From Lachnospiraceae bacterium (GTDB lineage: Bacteria > Bacillota_A > Clostridia > Lachnospirales > Lachnospiraceae), in NCBI GenBank assembly GCA_004556565.1, contig SFGN01000052.1:1-18145 (forward strand): DNA of 18,145 nt, given 5' to 3'. The notes under the pieces were generated by a model. That model searched no databases. It was not told the origin of the DNA and saw only the letters and a program-made list of their open reading frames with translations. The translations under genes were made by a program, and so were the position numbers. Shown in pieces: positions 1 through 6,131 of the stretch. Every line of letters begins with the position of its first letter. Position 1 is the first letter of the stretch.

Positions 1-14
1 TAACTGTATTTGGC

Positions 15-44
15 ATAATAGACTTCCTCCCGCAAGTCTATTAT
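15..44. repeat. Perfect 11-bp inverted repeat (hairpin)
   Basis: ATAATAGACTT at 15-25 is matched by AAGTCTATTAT at 34-44 with an 8-base loop. There is no T tract after it, so it is not a standard terminator. It lies just before the point where the permease reading frame begins, so it may mark a mobile-element end or rearrangement junction; that is inference. Confidence 0.6.
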
Positions 45-72
45 AACAGATATCAGCCAATAACGAAACACT

Positions 73-732
73 TTGTTAATTAAAGTGAATTATACTAGTC
101 TGATGGAAAGCAGCCCAGTAATTCCTGGCAGTCCTTATTTTATTATGGCATATGATACTGCTAAAAAATTGACCGGTATTATAGACCAAACGGGCGTACT
201 AGCACTTGAAGTATCGGATGAACATTTGGAAGATGTCTTGTCAGCAGTTCAGAAAATTGCGGATGAAAATGGAAAAATTGAAGTGAACACGATCAAACAG
301 ACAATATCAAGTATTCAAAAGTATTACGATCCATCCATAAAAACCTTTTATATGATTTCAGTAATTTTGTTCGTTTTTGGAGCAATAAGCCTAATGAATA
401 TACTGATGGTGGACTTTCAGAATAGGAAGCGTGAGTTTGGGTTGTATGAGGCTGTGGGGACAACACAAAATCAACTTAAAGGAATGCTGAACAGAGAGAT
501 TGGTATTTATCTTTCCGGTTCATTGATAATTTCCCTTTTGGGAGGCAGTGTTTTAAGTGCCATTGTATGCGAACAACTGGATGCTGTAAATCATTGTATT
601 ACTTTAAAACTCCCGTGGATATTTCTGTTATTACTGATTGCTGTACTGGTGGTAATGTATTTTGTTTTTTCAATGTATGCAAAATCGGAGCTGAAGAAAA
701 CGAGTATTCTTTCTGCTATACGAGATGAGTAA
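73..732 (+). pseudogene. ABC transporter permease, FtsX-like C-terminal part (5'-truncated)
   Basis: The product would be the last 219 residues or fewer of a MacB/FtsX-type ABC permease. An extracytoplasmic segment (about residues 12-88) is followed by three membrane segments near 91-114, 145-165 and 181-203. Between the first two lies the family-typical cytoplasmic loop with REFGLYEAVGTT (about 120-131). Complete members have an additional N-terminal membrane helix and usually 400 or more residues, so the 5' part is missing. An in-frame TAA at 61-63 closes the frame upstream. The only start codons are a TTG at 73 and the ATG at 103, neither with a convincing ribosome binding site. No ATPase partner gene is present in the window. 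I read it as a remnant left by a rearrangement at about position 60; a functional short form is possible but unlikely. Confidence 0.7.
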
Positions 733-784
733 ATGTTAAGCTACCGAGTTTTGATTGAAACTGAATCATAGGGAGTGATAACTA

Positions 785-1192
785 ATAGGAAAAATCCTTA
801 TACTAACATTTTCGGATTCGGAAGAACCCATCATGGATAAAATCCTGACAGCAGTGGAAGGTGAGTCGACAATGGAACATATCGCAAATCGTCACACACC
901 ATCTGTACTCACCTTCCCCAACCTGGAAATCCGCATCAACGAACAGACCGTCTACCATAATGGCATTCCCGTACCTCTCACCCACCATGAGTTCTTTGCC
1001 TTACTCTACCTAGCCCAACATCCCACCTGGGTTCTTAGCAAAGAGCAAATCTACGAAGCGGTCTGGAAAGCGGACCCGGAGCATTGCGGGGCGGCAGTGG
1101 CGAATGTGGTGTATTCGCTCAGACGCAAGATCGGAGACGGATACATTGAAACGGTGGTTGGGAGCGGGTATCGGTTTGTGGGGGAAGAATAG
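785..1192 (+). CDS. Stand-alone OmpR/PhoB-type winged-helix DNA-binding protein, apparent ATA start
   Basis: This is an output domain without a receiver domain. The Trans_reg_C fold spans roughly the last 95 residues, with the recognition region around VVYSLRRKIGDG and the typical wing hairpin ending YIETVVGSGYRFVG. The nearest ATG (833) has no ribosome binding site. The reading frame stays open upstream to 782, and the extra residues (GKILILTFSDSEEPI) look like coding sequence. AGGGAG at 770-775 sits 9 bases before the ATA at 785, so I place the start there. Either the original ATG has mutated, or translation starts inefficiently at ATA or at 833. Related single-domain regulators occur at 5424-5741 and as a remnant at 2384-2500. 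Target genes are unknown. Confidence 0.72.
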   Translation: MGKILILTFSDSEEPIMDKILTAVEGESTMEHIANRHTPSVLTFPNLEIRINEQTVYHNGIPVPLTHHEFFALLYLAQHPTWVLSKEQIYEAVWKADPEHCGAAVANVVYSLRRKIGDGYIETVVGSGYRFVGEE

Positions 1193-1205
1193 AGTCATAA
1201 TTAGT

Positions 1206-1233
1206 TTGACTATCTTGGAAATTATGGTATATT
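1206..1233 (+). promoter_or_regulatory. Promoter for the GNAT gene
   Basis: TTGACT (1206-1211) and TATATT (1228-1233) are separated by 16 bases, about 35 bases before the GNAT start. This is a good sigma-A type match. Confidence 0.6.
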
Positions 1234-1267
1234 AAGCTAAAGAATTTGGATATGTGAGGCAAATAGA

Positions 1268-1774
1268 ATGAATTTTAGATTGGCTGTTATGCAAGATTTA
1301 CCACGGCTTAAGGCTATGTATAAGGATATAATTCAGAATATGAATAACAATCAAATACAGATATGGGATGACATATATCCGTGTGAGTTTTTTGATGAGG
1401 ATATTAAAAATAACCGCCTTTATGTTCTGTACAGTAATGAAGAACTTATTTCGGCATTTGTCTTGTGTGATACAAATTTAGGCGAAAAATCTGTAGAATG
1501 GCAAGATAATCAGCGTAAATCTTTGTATTTAGACCGACTGGGAGTAAATGTAAATTATTCAAGAATGGGAATAGGCAGTCTGATGCTTGATAAAGCAAAA
1601 GAAGTTGCCCAAAATTGTGGTGCTGAGTATTTGAGGCTTTTCGTTGTGGATATAAATGTGCCTGCCATTCACTTGTATATTAAGAATGGTTTTATAAGAG
1701 CAAATGGTATTTATGATGAAGTTATAGATAAAGATTTGGTTTTACATGAATATGGATTTGAAGCAGCACTTTGA
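1268..1774 (+). CDS. GNAT family N-acetyltransferase
   Basis: This 168-residue protein has the length and layout of a GNAT enzyme, which transfers an acetyl group from acetyl-CoA to an amine. Motif A is clear at about residues 88-110: a beta strand (YLDRLGVN) followed by the pyrophosphate-binding loop RMGIGS. Motif B follows near 130-142 with NVPAIHLYIKNGF. The substrate cannot be read from sequence; candidates include small amines, antibiotics and peptide N-termini. GTGAGG at 1254-1259 is a suitable ribosome binding site. The gene has its own promoter (1206-1233). It lies between two copies of a winged-helix gene, with a second, broken GNAT gene downstream, so the GNAT pair may have arrived together. 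It is AT-rich compared with the right half of the window. Confidence 0.88.
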   Translation: MNFRLAVMQDLPRLKAMYKDIIQNMNNNQIQIWDDIYPCEFFDEDIKNNRLYVLYSNEELISAFVLCDTNLGEKSVEWQDNQRKSLYLDRLGVNVNYSRMGIGSLMLDKAKEVAQNCGAEYLRLFVVDINVPAIHLYIKNGFIRANGIYDEVIDKDLVLHEYGFEAAL

Positions 1775-1868
1775 CTGTAGTGGATTCAGCCTATCAATCG
1801 AAAAAATTGATTAATTCATGTTGCTACAGAATGATATCGAATAAGCAATTTGAATTTTGAGGTGTGAA

Positions 1869-2368
1869 ATGATACGTTTAATGGAGATAGGCGATCTTGA
1901 CATTGTGGGGGAGATTGTTAATGGTGATTGGAAAAATATATACAGTTCTTATATAAATCCGGATTTGTTGTCCCTCGAAGGCTGTAAAAAAAGAAAAAGG
2001 AAATTGAGGCAGAGTTGCTTTCTGGCAGTCTGGCAAATTATGTTTATGAAGATGATGGAATTGTAAAAGCGCTGTTGACGTTTGGACAAACTGCTGATTC
2101 TGATAAAAGTGGTGCTTTTGAAATCTGGCGTATTTATGTTTCGCAGGATTTTCAGGGAGTGGGAATTGGAAAAAGCCTGCTTACATTTGCAGAAAAACAG
2201 GCAATGTTATCTGGTTTTCAAGAAATTATTATTTGGGCGTTTAAGGAGAATTTCAAGGCAGTTTTATTTTATAAGCGCAATGGATATGTAGAAGATAAAG
2301 TAATGAACTTAGGAGATCCTTACTGTGCAGAAGGTGTACGGTTTTGCAAAAGGCTGGAAAAGAGTTGA
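1869..2368 (+). pseudogene. GNAT family N-acetyltransferase, single frameshift
   Basis: Two overlapping frames join into one GNAT protein of about 166 residues. The N-terminal part starts at ATG 1869 behind GAGGTG and runs MIRLMEIGDLDIV to GCKKRK. The C-terminal part continues one frame back from about 1997 as KEIEAELLSGSLANYVYEDD. It carries motif A (FQGVGIGKSLL) and motif B (NFKAVLFYKRNGY) and ends at 2368. The break falls in the A-rich tract 1986-2001 (seven A, G, five A). Adding one base restores the frame, so a single-base loss or a homopolymer sequencing error explains it. The site is not a good -1 slippage heptamer in the zero frame, so programmed frameshifting is not favoured. It is not closely similar to the intact GNAT at 1268. 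Confidence 0.8.
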
Positions 2369-2383
2369 TGTATAAGACAGTAA

Positions 2384-2500
2384 GCGGACCCGGAGCATTG
2401 AGGGGAGGCGGTGGAGAATGGGGTATATTCCTTTAGACGGAAGATTGAAAATGGATACATAGAAATAGTGGTCGGGAGCGGGTATCGGTTTGTGGGGTAA
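2384..2500 (+). pseudogene. Remnant of a winged-helix regulator gene (C-terminal 38 codons)
   Basis: The stretch is a degenerate copy of the last third of the gene at 785-1192. Read in frame it gives ADPEH, a TGA stop, then GEAVENGVYSFRRKIENGYI and the wing motif VVGSGYRFVG before TAA at 2498-2500. Nearly every residue matches or conservatively replaces the intact copy. The upstream two thirds are absent and an in-frame TAA directly precedes it. About 25 bases later, ATCCC...GGGAT and an ATGCTGCT block resemble a decayed version of the terminator behind the other winged-helix gene (5745-5790), so the remnant probably kept its original 3' flank. Confidence 0.82.
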
Positions 2501-2560
2501 AAGACAATCCCGGAGGGACTATAAATGCTGCTTTGGGATGCTCACAAATTGAAAGTATCG

Positions 2561-2589
2561 TTGAGTTTATATTGACAAAATGCTATAAT
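2561..2589 (+). promoter_or_regulatory. Promoter of the leader-peptide/CD3324-type regulator transcript
   Basis: TTGAGT (2561-2566), 17-base spacer, TATAAT (2584-2589): a near-consensus sigma-A promoter. A second TTGACA at 2572 is too close to the -10 to be used with it. Confidence 0.75.
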
Positions 2590-2623
2590 GGCATTGATTT
2601 TACAGAACGAAAGAGGTGAGCTT

Positions 2624-2701
2624 ATGCGTGCCGATAAAAAAGGTCAAAATGAAGCTTGGCTCCATGCAAAACCAGTAGACAGCGACATTTGCATGGAGTA
2701 A
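2624..2701 (+). CDS. Leader peptide, 25 residues
   Basis: A 25-codon frame starts at ATG 2624, 35 bases after the -10 element, with a good ribosome binding site (AGAGGTGAG at 2612-2620). It begins MRADKKGQNEAW and ends DSDICME. Its second half lies inside the hairpin arms at 2660-2698, so ribosome position would decide which hairpin forms. Short peptides overlapping competing hairpins are typical of attenuation of antibiotic-resistance genes. From memory the arrangement resembles the leader of tet(M)-type ribosomal protection genes on Tn916-like elements, but I could not verify a sequence match. Here the next gene is a regulator, not a resistance gene. Confidence 0.65.
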   Translation: MRADKKGQNEAWLHAKPVDSDICME

Positions 2702-2735
2702 TTATGGTCGCTTGATCAATTATGCTGGTTTTGCA
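2660..2735 (+). promoter_or_regulatory. Attenuator with two mutually exclusive hairpins
   Basis: CTCCATGCAAA (2660-2670) pairs perfectly with TTTGCATGGAG (2688-2698). The overlapping TGCAAAACCAG (2665-2675) pairs perfectly with CTGGTTTTGCA (2725-2735). Both structures use bases 2665-2670, so they exclude each other. No T tract follows, which argues against simple transcription termination. A further short repeat, CTTGA (2738-2742) with TCAAG (2753-2757), borders the AAGGAGGG ribosome binding site of the next gene, so control of translation is possible. Confidence 0.7.
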
Positions 2736-2768
2736 ACTTGACTATTTATAATCAAGGAGGGAGCCTGC

Positions 2769-3032
2769 ATGAAATATATGAATGCGAAAGATATTCTTCC
2801 AGATTTGTTGGTTAAGGAACTGCAGGATTACATACAGGGAGGCTATCTATATATACCTGCGAGTGAAAATCAGCATCGATGTTGGGGAGAGGTGTCTGGA
2901 TATAAAGAAGAATTACGGCAAAGAAACAATGAGATAGTCGAGGCGTATAACGATGGTTCTTCTATCGAATGTCTTGCTGAAAAATACTGTCTTTCTATTT
3001 CTGGTATTCGGAAAGTCATTTATCGGAAATAA
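2769..3032 (+). CDS. CD3324/Mor-like helix-turn-helix protein
   Basis: This 87-residue protein matches the small CD3324 family. It opens with the typical DILPDLLVKELQDYIQGGYL, has YIPASEN and CWGEVSGYKEELRQRN in the middle, and ends with a helix-turn-helix (about residues 58-85: YNDGSSIECLAEKYCLSISG then IRKVIY). The second half resembles the Mor transcription-activator fold. It is probably a DNA-binding regulator; its target is unknown. Start ATG 2769 follows AAGGAGGG with ideal spacing. The gene is the only full-length one behind the leader/attenuator at 2624-2735 and ends in a terminator at 3038-3069, so it forms its own transcription unit. Confidence 0.82.
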   Translation: MKYMNAKDILPDLLVKELQDYIQGGYLYIPASENQHRCWGEVSGYKEELRQRNNEIVEAYNDGSSIECLAEKYCLSISGIRKVIYRK

Positions 3033-3037
3033 TAAAT

Positions 3038-3069
3038 AGGGGCTGCTGTATGCGGCCTCTTTCTTTTAC
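3038..3069 (+). terminator. Rho-independent terminator after the CD3324-type gene
   Basis: AGGGGCTGC (3038-3046) pairs with GCGGCCTCT (3052-3060) over 9 bp including two G-T wobbles, with a 5-base loop, followed by TTCTTTTA. Confidence 0.78.
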
Positions 3070-3160
3070 CCTAAACGTTACCGAAACGTTCTGTAGATTG
3101 CTATGATAAAAAAAGCCAGGTAAAATATGAGCAAACAACAGAAAGTATGAGGTAAATCAA

Positions 3161-3790
3161 ATGGCTAACTCGGAAAAAATATATCCTCGTTCAGGGGATA
3201 AAGAAACAGTGTATTTAAAACCGGTTATTTCAAATCCTAATATATCAGTTGGCGAATTCACCATGTATAATGACTTTGTTAATGATCCGATGCAATTTGA
3301 AAGAAATAATGTGTTGTATCAGTACCCGATTAATCATGACAAATTGATAATTGGTAAATTTTGTTCGATTGCTTGTGGTGCAAAGTTTATTTTTAACAGT
3401 GCAAATCATACCTTATCTTCGATCTCCACATATCCGTTTCCGATTTTTTTTGAAGAATGGGGTTTGAATATCAAGGATGTTGCTGCTGCATGGGACAATA
3501 AAGGAGATATTATAATTGGCAATGATGTTTGGATTGGATATGAGGCAGTAATCATGGCTGGTGTTACCGTTGGCGACGGTGCGATTATCGGAACTCGTGC
3601 CGTTGTTACAAAAGATGTACCACCATATACAATCGTAGGTGGTGTGCCAGCGAAACCAATAAGAAAACGCTTTGACAATGAAACTTTAGATGAACTACTT
3701 AAAATAAGATGGTGGGATTGGCCAGAAGAAAAGATAGCAAGAAACATTCAGGCTATCCAATCTGGTTGTTTAAAACAGTTGCAAGGATAA
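3161..3790 (+). CDS. Vat/CatB-type xenobiotic O-acetyltransferase
   Basis: This 209-residue protein belongs to the hexapeptide-repeat xenobiotic acetyltransferases, which O-acetylate streptogramin A (Vat) or chloramphenicol (CatB) with acetyl-CoA and act as trimers in the cytosol. Left-handed beta-helix repeats are visible at about 61-77 (KLIIGKFCSIACGAKFI) and 117-152 (DIIIGNDVWIG to AVVTKDV). The loop NSANHTLSS holds the expected catalytic His at residue 83. The C-terminal signature YTIVGGVPAKPIRKRF is followed by RWWDWP, both typical of the family. Length agrees with Vat and CatB proteins (about 205-215). AUG 3161 follows a GAGG ribosome binding site at 3149-3152. Vat cannot be separated from CatB or a house-keeping relative by inspection. 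A small membrane protein gene begins 6 bases after its stop, suggesting co-transcription. Confidence 0.85.
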   Translation: MANSEKIYPRSGDKETVYLKPVISNPNISVGEFTMYNDFVNDPMQFERNNVLYQYPINHDKLIIGKFCSIACGAKFIFNSANHTLSSISTYPFPIFFEEWGLNIKDVAAAWDNKGDIIIGNDVWIGYEAVIMAGVTVGDGAIIGTRAVVTKDVPPYTIVGGVPAKPIRKRFDNETLDELLKIRWWDWPEEKIARNIQAIQSGCLKQLQG

Positions 3791-3796
3791 GAAAAA

Positions 3797-4093
3797 ATGA
3801 GGGCAAAGAAGACTATGATAAAAAATAGGCGGTATAGAATGATAGTTACAATGAAAGTTGTATCACTTCTTTTTCTGATAATAGTTTGTATAGGCGGAAT
3901 AATGGTAGTTTCTAATAAAGAAAAGTACGAAAGCAAAAATTACTCATTTTCTGATTCTATGGACAAAAGCGAGTTTGAAAAGATGTTGGATACAAATGAA
4001 ATTCCCTACAGAATACGTTCGACTGATACCATATCTGTGACAAAAGACTATATAGATGAGGCTGATAAAGTCTATAATATTATCTTTGAATAA
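3797..4093 (+). CDS. Small membrane-anchored protein of unknown function
   Basis: I do not recognise this 98-residue protein. It has a basic N-terminus (MRAKKTMIKNRRYR), one hydrophobic segment at about residues 19-39 (VVSLLFLIIVCIGGIMVV) and a polar, charged C-terminal half of about 58 residues that should lie outside the membrane. No lipobox is visible. AAGGA at 3783-3787 gives 9-base spacing to ATG 3797, though in-frame ATGs at 3815 and 3839 are alternatives. The start lies 6 bases after the acetyltransferase stop, so the two are probably co-transcribed. A link to drug resistance is only guilt by association. Confidence 0.62.
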   Translation: MRAKKTMIKNRRYRMIVTMKVVSLLFLIIVCIGGIMVVSNKEKYESKNYSFSDSMDKSEFEKMLDTNEIPYRIRSTDTISVTKDYIDEADKVYNIIFE

Positions 4094-4346
4094 AGTTGTA
4101 GATTATGAAAAATTACCGTTTGTCGCCCCTGTTCTTTTATACATAATGGGCAGGACAAGCCCGCCGACAAAACGAGGTTCGGTGGGCTGCGTTCCCACGC
4201 TCTCATTTCACTCTGGATTTCGTTTTGAAGTTTAGAGGGATTTTTATGTGCAGGCATAATGAAATAGGTGATCTCTCATCCGGGAATAAAGATGTTTCAT
4301 GGAGAAGCAATTACAGTGGGGAGTTTCAAATTTATCATATTTTGCT
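4094..4346. other. Intergenic stretch without a recognisable gene
   Basis: No supported coding frame was seen. The part 4117-4215 is clearly richer in G+C than its flanks. It contains an imperfect inverted repeat (CGTTTGTCG at 4117-4125 with CGACAAAACG at 4165-4174) and a small GTGGG/CCCAC stem near 4178-4194. It may be a remnant of another element. It separates the acetyltransferase block from the operator/promoter at 4347-4438. Confidence 0.4.
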
Positions 4347-4438
4347 GAAAAGTTTTCAAAATACTAGCCCATTCATAACTCATCCATAACTTATCCGAAA
4401 GTCGGTGTGCTTTATAATGGCAGAAAATGAGAGAAACT
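4347..4438 (+). promoter_or_regulatory. Promoter with three 11-bp tandem operator repeats (copy 1)
   Basis: TTCATAACTCA (4372-4382), TCCATAACTTA (4383-4393) and TCCGAAAGTCG (4394-4404) are head-to-tail 11-bp units ending 8 bases before a consensus -10, TATAAT (4413-4418). There is no proper -35 because the repeats occupy its place. This geometry is typical of OmpR-family response-regulator activated promoters. A copy with strong similarity over about 90 bp lies at 10925-11014. It is positioned to drive the HTH-membrane gene at 4577 and the winged-helix gene at 5424. The likely regulator is the OmpR-type protein at 6128 or one of the receiver-less winged-helix proteins; that is inference. Confidence 0.75.
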
Positions 4439-4576
4439 CAAAAAAGATAGGTTGAAATACCATGTTACCATTTGGTTTACATGGATTTTGGAGGGTGTTT
4501 CTTTCATTTGACAGCAGGATATTTTATAATCAGCCTATCCTATAGGAATCAAATCAGAAAAAGGTGGTTGATATTT

Positions 4577-5395
4577 ATGGTTGAATTTGGTGAGAAACTA
4601 AAAAGGGCAAGAGAAGAAAAAGGGATGACGCAGCAGACCTTGTCGGATTATCTCTATGTTACCAGACAGGCCGTGTCCCGTTGGGAATGTGGGGCGCGGT
4701 ATCCAGACCTCTTGACAGCTAAGAAATTATCAGAAGTATTAGGGGTATCTCTGGATGAGTTGCTGTCTGGCGAGGAAGTGAAAAAGTGTGTTGAAAAGAA
4801 TCCGGTTGTGGAGTCTCCCACTATATGCCGAGTACAATCTGCTTTATACGCCTTTGCTGGAATAGCATATTTGCTTATGGGCATTTTCGCAAGTCGATTT
4901 ATGATACTGGAACTTCCACAGGCGGAACCACAGGTGATAGGATATGGAATATCTTATTTCTTGGGATATGTGCTGATTACGCTGCTGCTTTTTTGTGGGC
5001 TGGCATTTTCCATTCGCGGGAAATTAACACCCAAAAAGACAGGAGTAATTATGGCTGCTTATTTTGGATTGCAAATATTATCAAATATTTTTGAGCTTAT
5101 GCAGGCACCGGGGATATGGCCGTCTGTCTTTCAGGGTATTATTTTCCTGCTTTGTATTGCGGTTATTGTCGGGTATTATTTCCAACCGAGAAGGCTTTCT
5201 CCGATACCGGTATATTGTGTTGCTGTATTTGGATTGATAAGAAGCGCCATCATGTATTTTCAGATGTTGCAGTTTGAGAATGACTTTGCATTTGTTGTGA
5301 GAACCATATGGCTGTTAGCGGTTGCAGGATATATGAGCATAATGGCATACCAGGCATATGCATTAGAGAAAAAATGGCGAATGGCTGTAAAATAG
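4577..5395 (+). CDS. XRE-family HTH protein with C-terminal six-helix membrane domain
   Basis: A 272-residue protein with an XRE DNA-binding domain at about residues 4-62 (LKRAREEKGMTQQTLSDYLY, then VTRQAVSRWE) joined to an integral membrane domain. About six hydrophobic segments lie near 90-110, 120-146, 155-175, 184-202, 210-230 and 238-262. Such fusions are common in clostridia and are thought to tie membrane state to transcription or copy number of a neighbouring system; the signal is unknown. I chose ATG 4577 because it begins directly before the HTH and follows AAGGTGG; an upstream in-frame ATG (4472) would add 35 unlikely residues. The winged-helix gene starts 28 bases downstream and is probably co-transcribed from the repeat-containing promoter at 4347-4438. 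Confidence 0.82.
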   Translation: MVEFGEKLKRAREEKGMTQQTLSDYLYVTRQAVSRWECGARYPDLLTAKKLSEVLGVSLDELLSGEEVKKCVEKNPVVESPTICRVQSALYAFAGIAYLLMGIFASRFMILELPQAEPQVIGYGISYFLGYVLITLLLFCGLAFSIRGKLTPKKTGVIMAAYFGLQILSNIFELMQAPGIWPSVFQGIIFLLCIAVIVGYYFQPRRLSPIPVYCVAVFGLIRSAIMYFQMLQFENDFAFVVRTIWLLAVAGYMSIMAYQAYALEKKWRMAVK

Positions 5396-5423
5396 GTAAC
5401 TCAAGCGTTAAAGGAGGGCATCA

Positions 5424-5741
5424 ATGTCAGTACAAATGAATATAGAACGTCAGCCTATCATCCAGCAAGGGGATCTCACTATTGATCCACAGTGCTGTAT
5501 GGTCACATTGGCCGGAGAGGAAATCAGTCTGTATCCTAAAGAATTTGATGTCCTTCATCTGCTTGTGCAGTATCCCGGTTGGGTGCTTTCTCCTGAACAG
5601 ATTTATGAAGCTGTTTGGAAGGAGAACGTGGCTGGCTGTGAGCGTGTGGTCTATAACGTGGTTTGCCAGCTTAGAAGGAAACTGAAGAACCCGGATATGA
5701 TTCGGACGGTTATCGGGAGAGGATATAAATTTGTGGGATAA
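5424..5741 (+). CDS. Stand-alone OmpR/PhoB-type winged-helix regulator
   Basis: This 105-residue protein is a Trans_reg_C DNA-binding domain with no receiver domain. From about residue 15 the fold is complete: a beta sheet (GDLTIDPQCCMVTLAGEEIS), helices LYPKEFDVLHLLVQYPGWVL and EQIYEAVWK, the recognition helix region VVYNVVCQLRRKLKN, and the wing IRTVIGRGYKFVG. AAAGGAGGG at 5410-5418 is a strong ribosome binding site for ATG 5424. It is related to the gene at 785-1192. Without a phospho-acceptor domain its activity must be set by abundance or a partner; it may bind the same 11-bp repeats as the full response regulator downstream. A strong terminator ends the unit. Confidence 0.85.
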   Translation: MSVQMNIERQPIIQQGDLTIDPQCCMVTLAGEEISLYPKEFDVLHLLVQYPGWVLSPEQIYEAVWKENVAGCERVVYNVVCQLRRKLKNPDMIRTVIGRGYKFVG

Positions 5742-5744
5742 TGT

Positions 5745-5790
5745 AACGTCCTGGAGTAGCAATTATAAAATGCTGCTCTGGGGCGTTTTG
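5745..5790 (+). terminator. Rho-independent terminator after the winged-helix gene
   Basis: A 17-bp stem (5745-5761 with 5771-5787, four G-T wobbles, 9-base loop) runs straight into TTTTG. It separates the HTH/winged-helix unit from the two-component operon. Confidence 0.82.
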
Positions 5791-5843
5791 TAGTTTGGAA
5801 AGAATTCAGGCGATAATTGTTATGACAAAAGTATCGATTTGAG

Positions 5844-5872
5844 TTGATAGTCTTGCCGGTCTATGGTACTAT
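5844..5872 (+). promoter_or_regulatory. Promoter of the two-component operon
   Basis: TTGATA (5844-5849), 17-base spacer, TACTAT (5867-5872), about 65 bases before the HTH gene. Confidence 0.6.
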
Positions 5873-5936
5873 GCGATTTGTATATTTCGAGCATAAGAAA
5901 TATAATAGAGGGCAGTACAAGATCAGGAGACCAGTC

Positions 5937-6131
5937 ATGGATGGATATATGACACTTAGGGAAGCAAGCGAAAAATGGGGTATCACGGCCCGGATGGTAA
6001 ATTATTATTGCTCATCGGGCAGAATCAAAGGTGCGGTAAAGGTATCGACTTTATGGCTGATACCAGAGGATGCAGAGAAACCCGCAGATAAACGGAAGAA
6101 AGACAATACAACGATGGAGGTGCAGCTGTGA
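5937..6131 (+). CDS. Small excisionase/MerR-like HTH protein
   Basis: A 64-residue protein with the winged-helix pattern of excisionase-type DNA-binding domains: MTLREASEKWGITARMVNYY (helix-turn-helix) and CSSGRIKGAVKVSTLWLIPE (wing), followed by a charged tail. In clostridia such proteins often precede a two-component system and are thought to modulate it. AGGAG near 5926-5930 favours ATG 5937; ATG 5949 is an alternative. Its stop overlaps the GTG start of the response regulator by 4 bases (GTGA), so the genes are translationally coupled. It is more likely a local regulator than a true excisionase because no recombination gene is adjacent. Confidence 0.75.
   Translation: MDGYMTLREASEKWGITARMVNYYCSSGRIKGAVKVSTLWLIPEDAEKPADKRKKDNTTMEVQL

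Noticed and set aside
1986..1999. Programmed -1 frameshifting in the broken GNAT gene
   Set aside because: The zero-frame codons (TGT AAA AAA AGA) do not form a good slippery heptamer, and no clear stimulatory stem was seen just downstream; a simple mutation is more likely.
3073..3090. AAACGTT direct repeat upstream of the acetyltransferase gene
   Set aside because: Two 7-base copies only, with no convincing promoter elements; too short to support as an operator.
3406..3747. 113-residue reverse-strand open frame
   Set aside because: Antisense shadow of the acetyltransferase gene.
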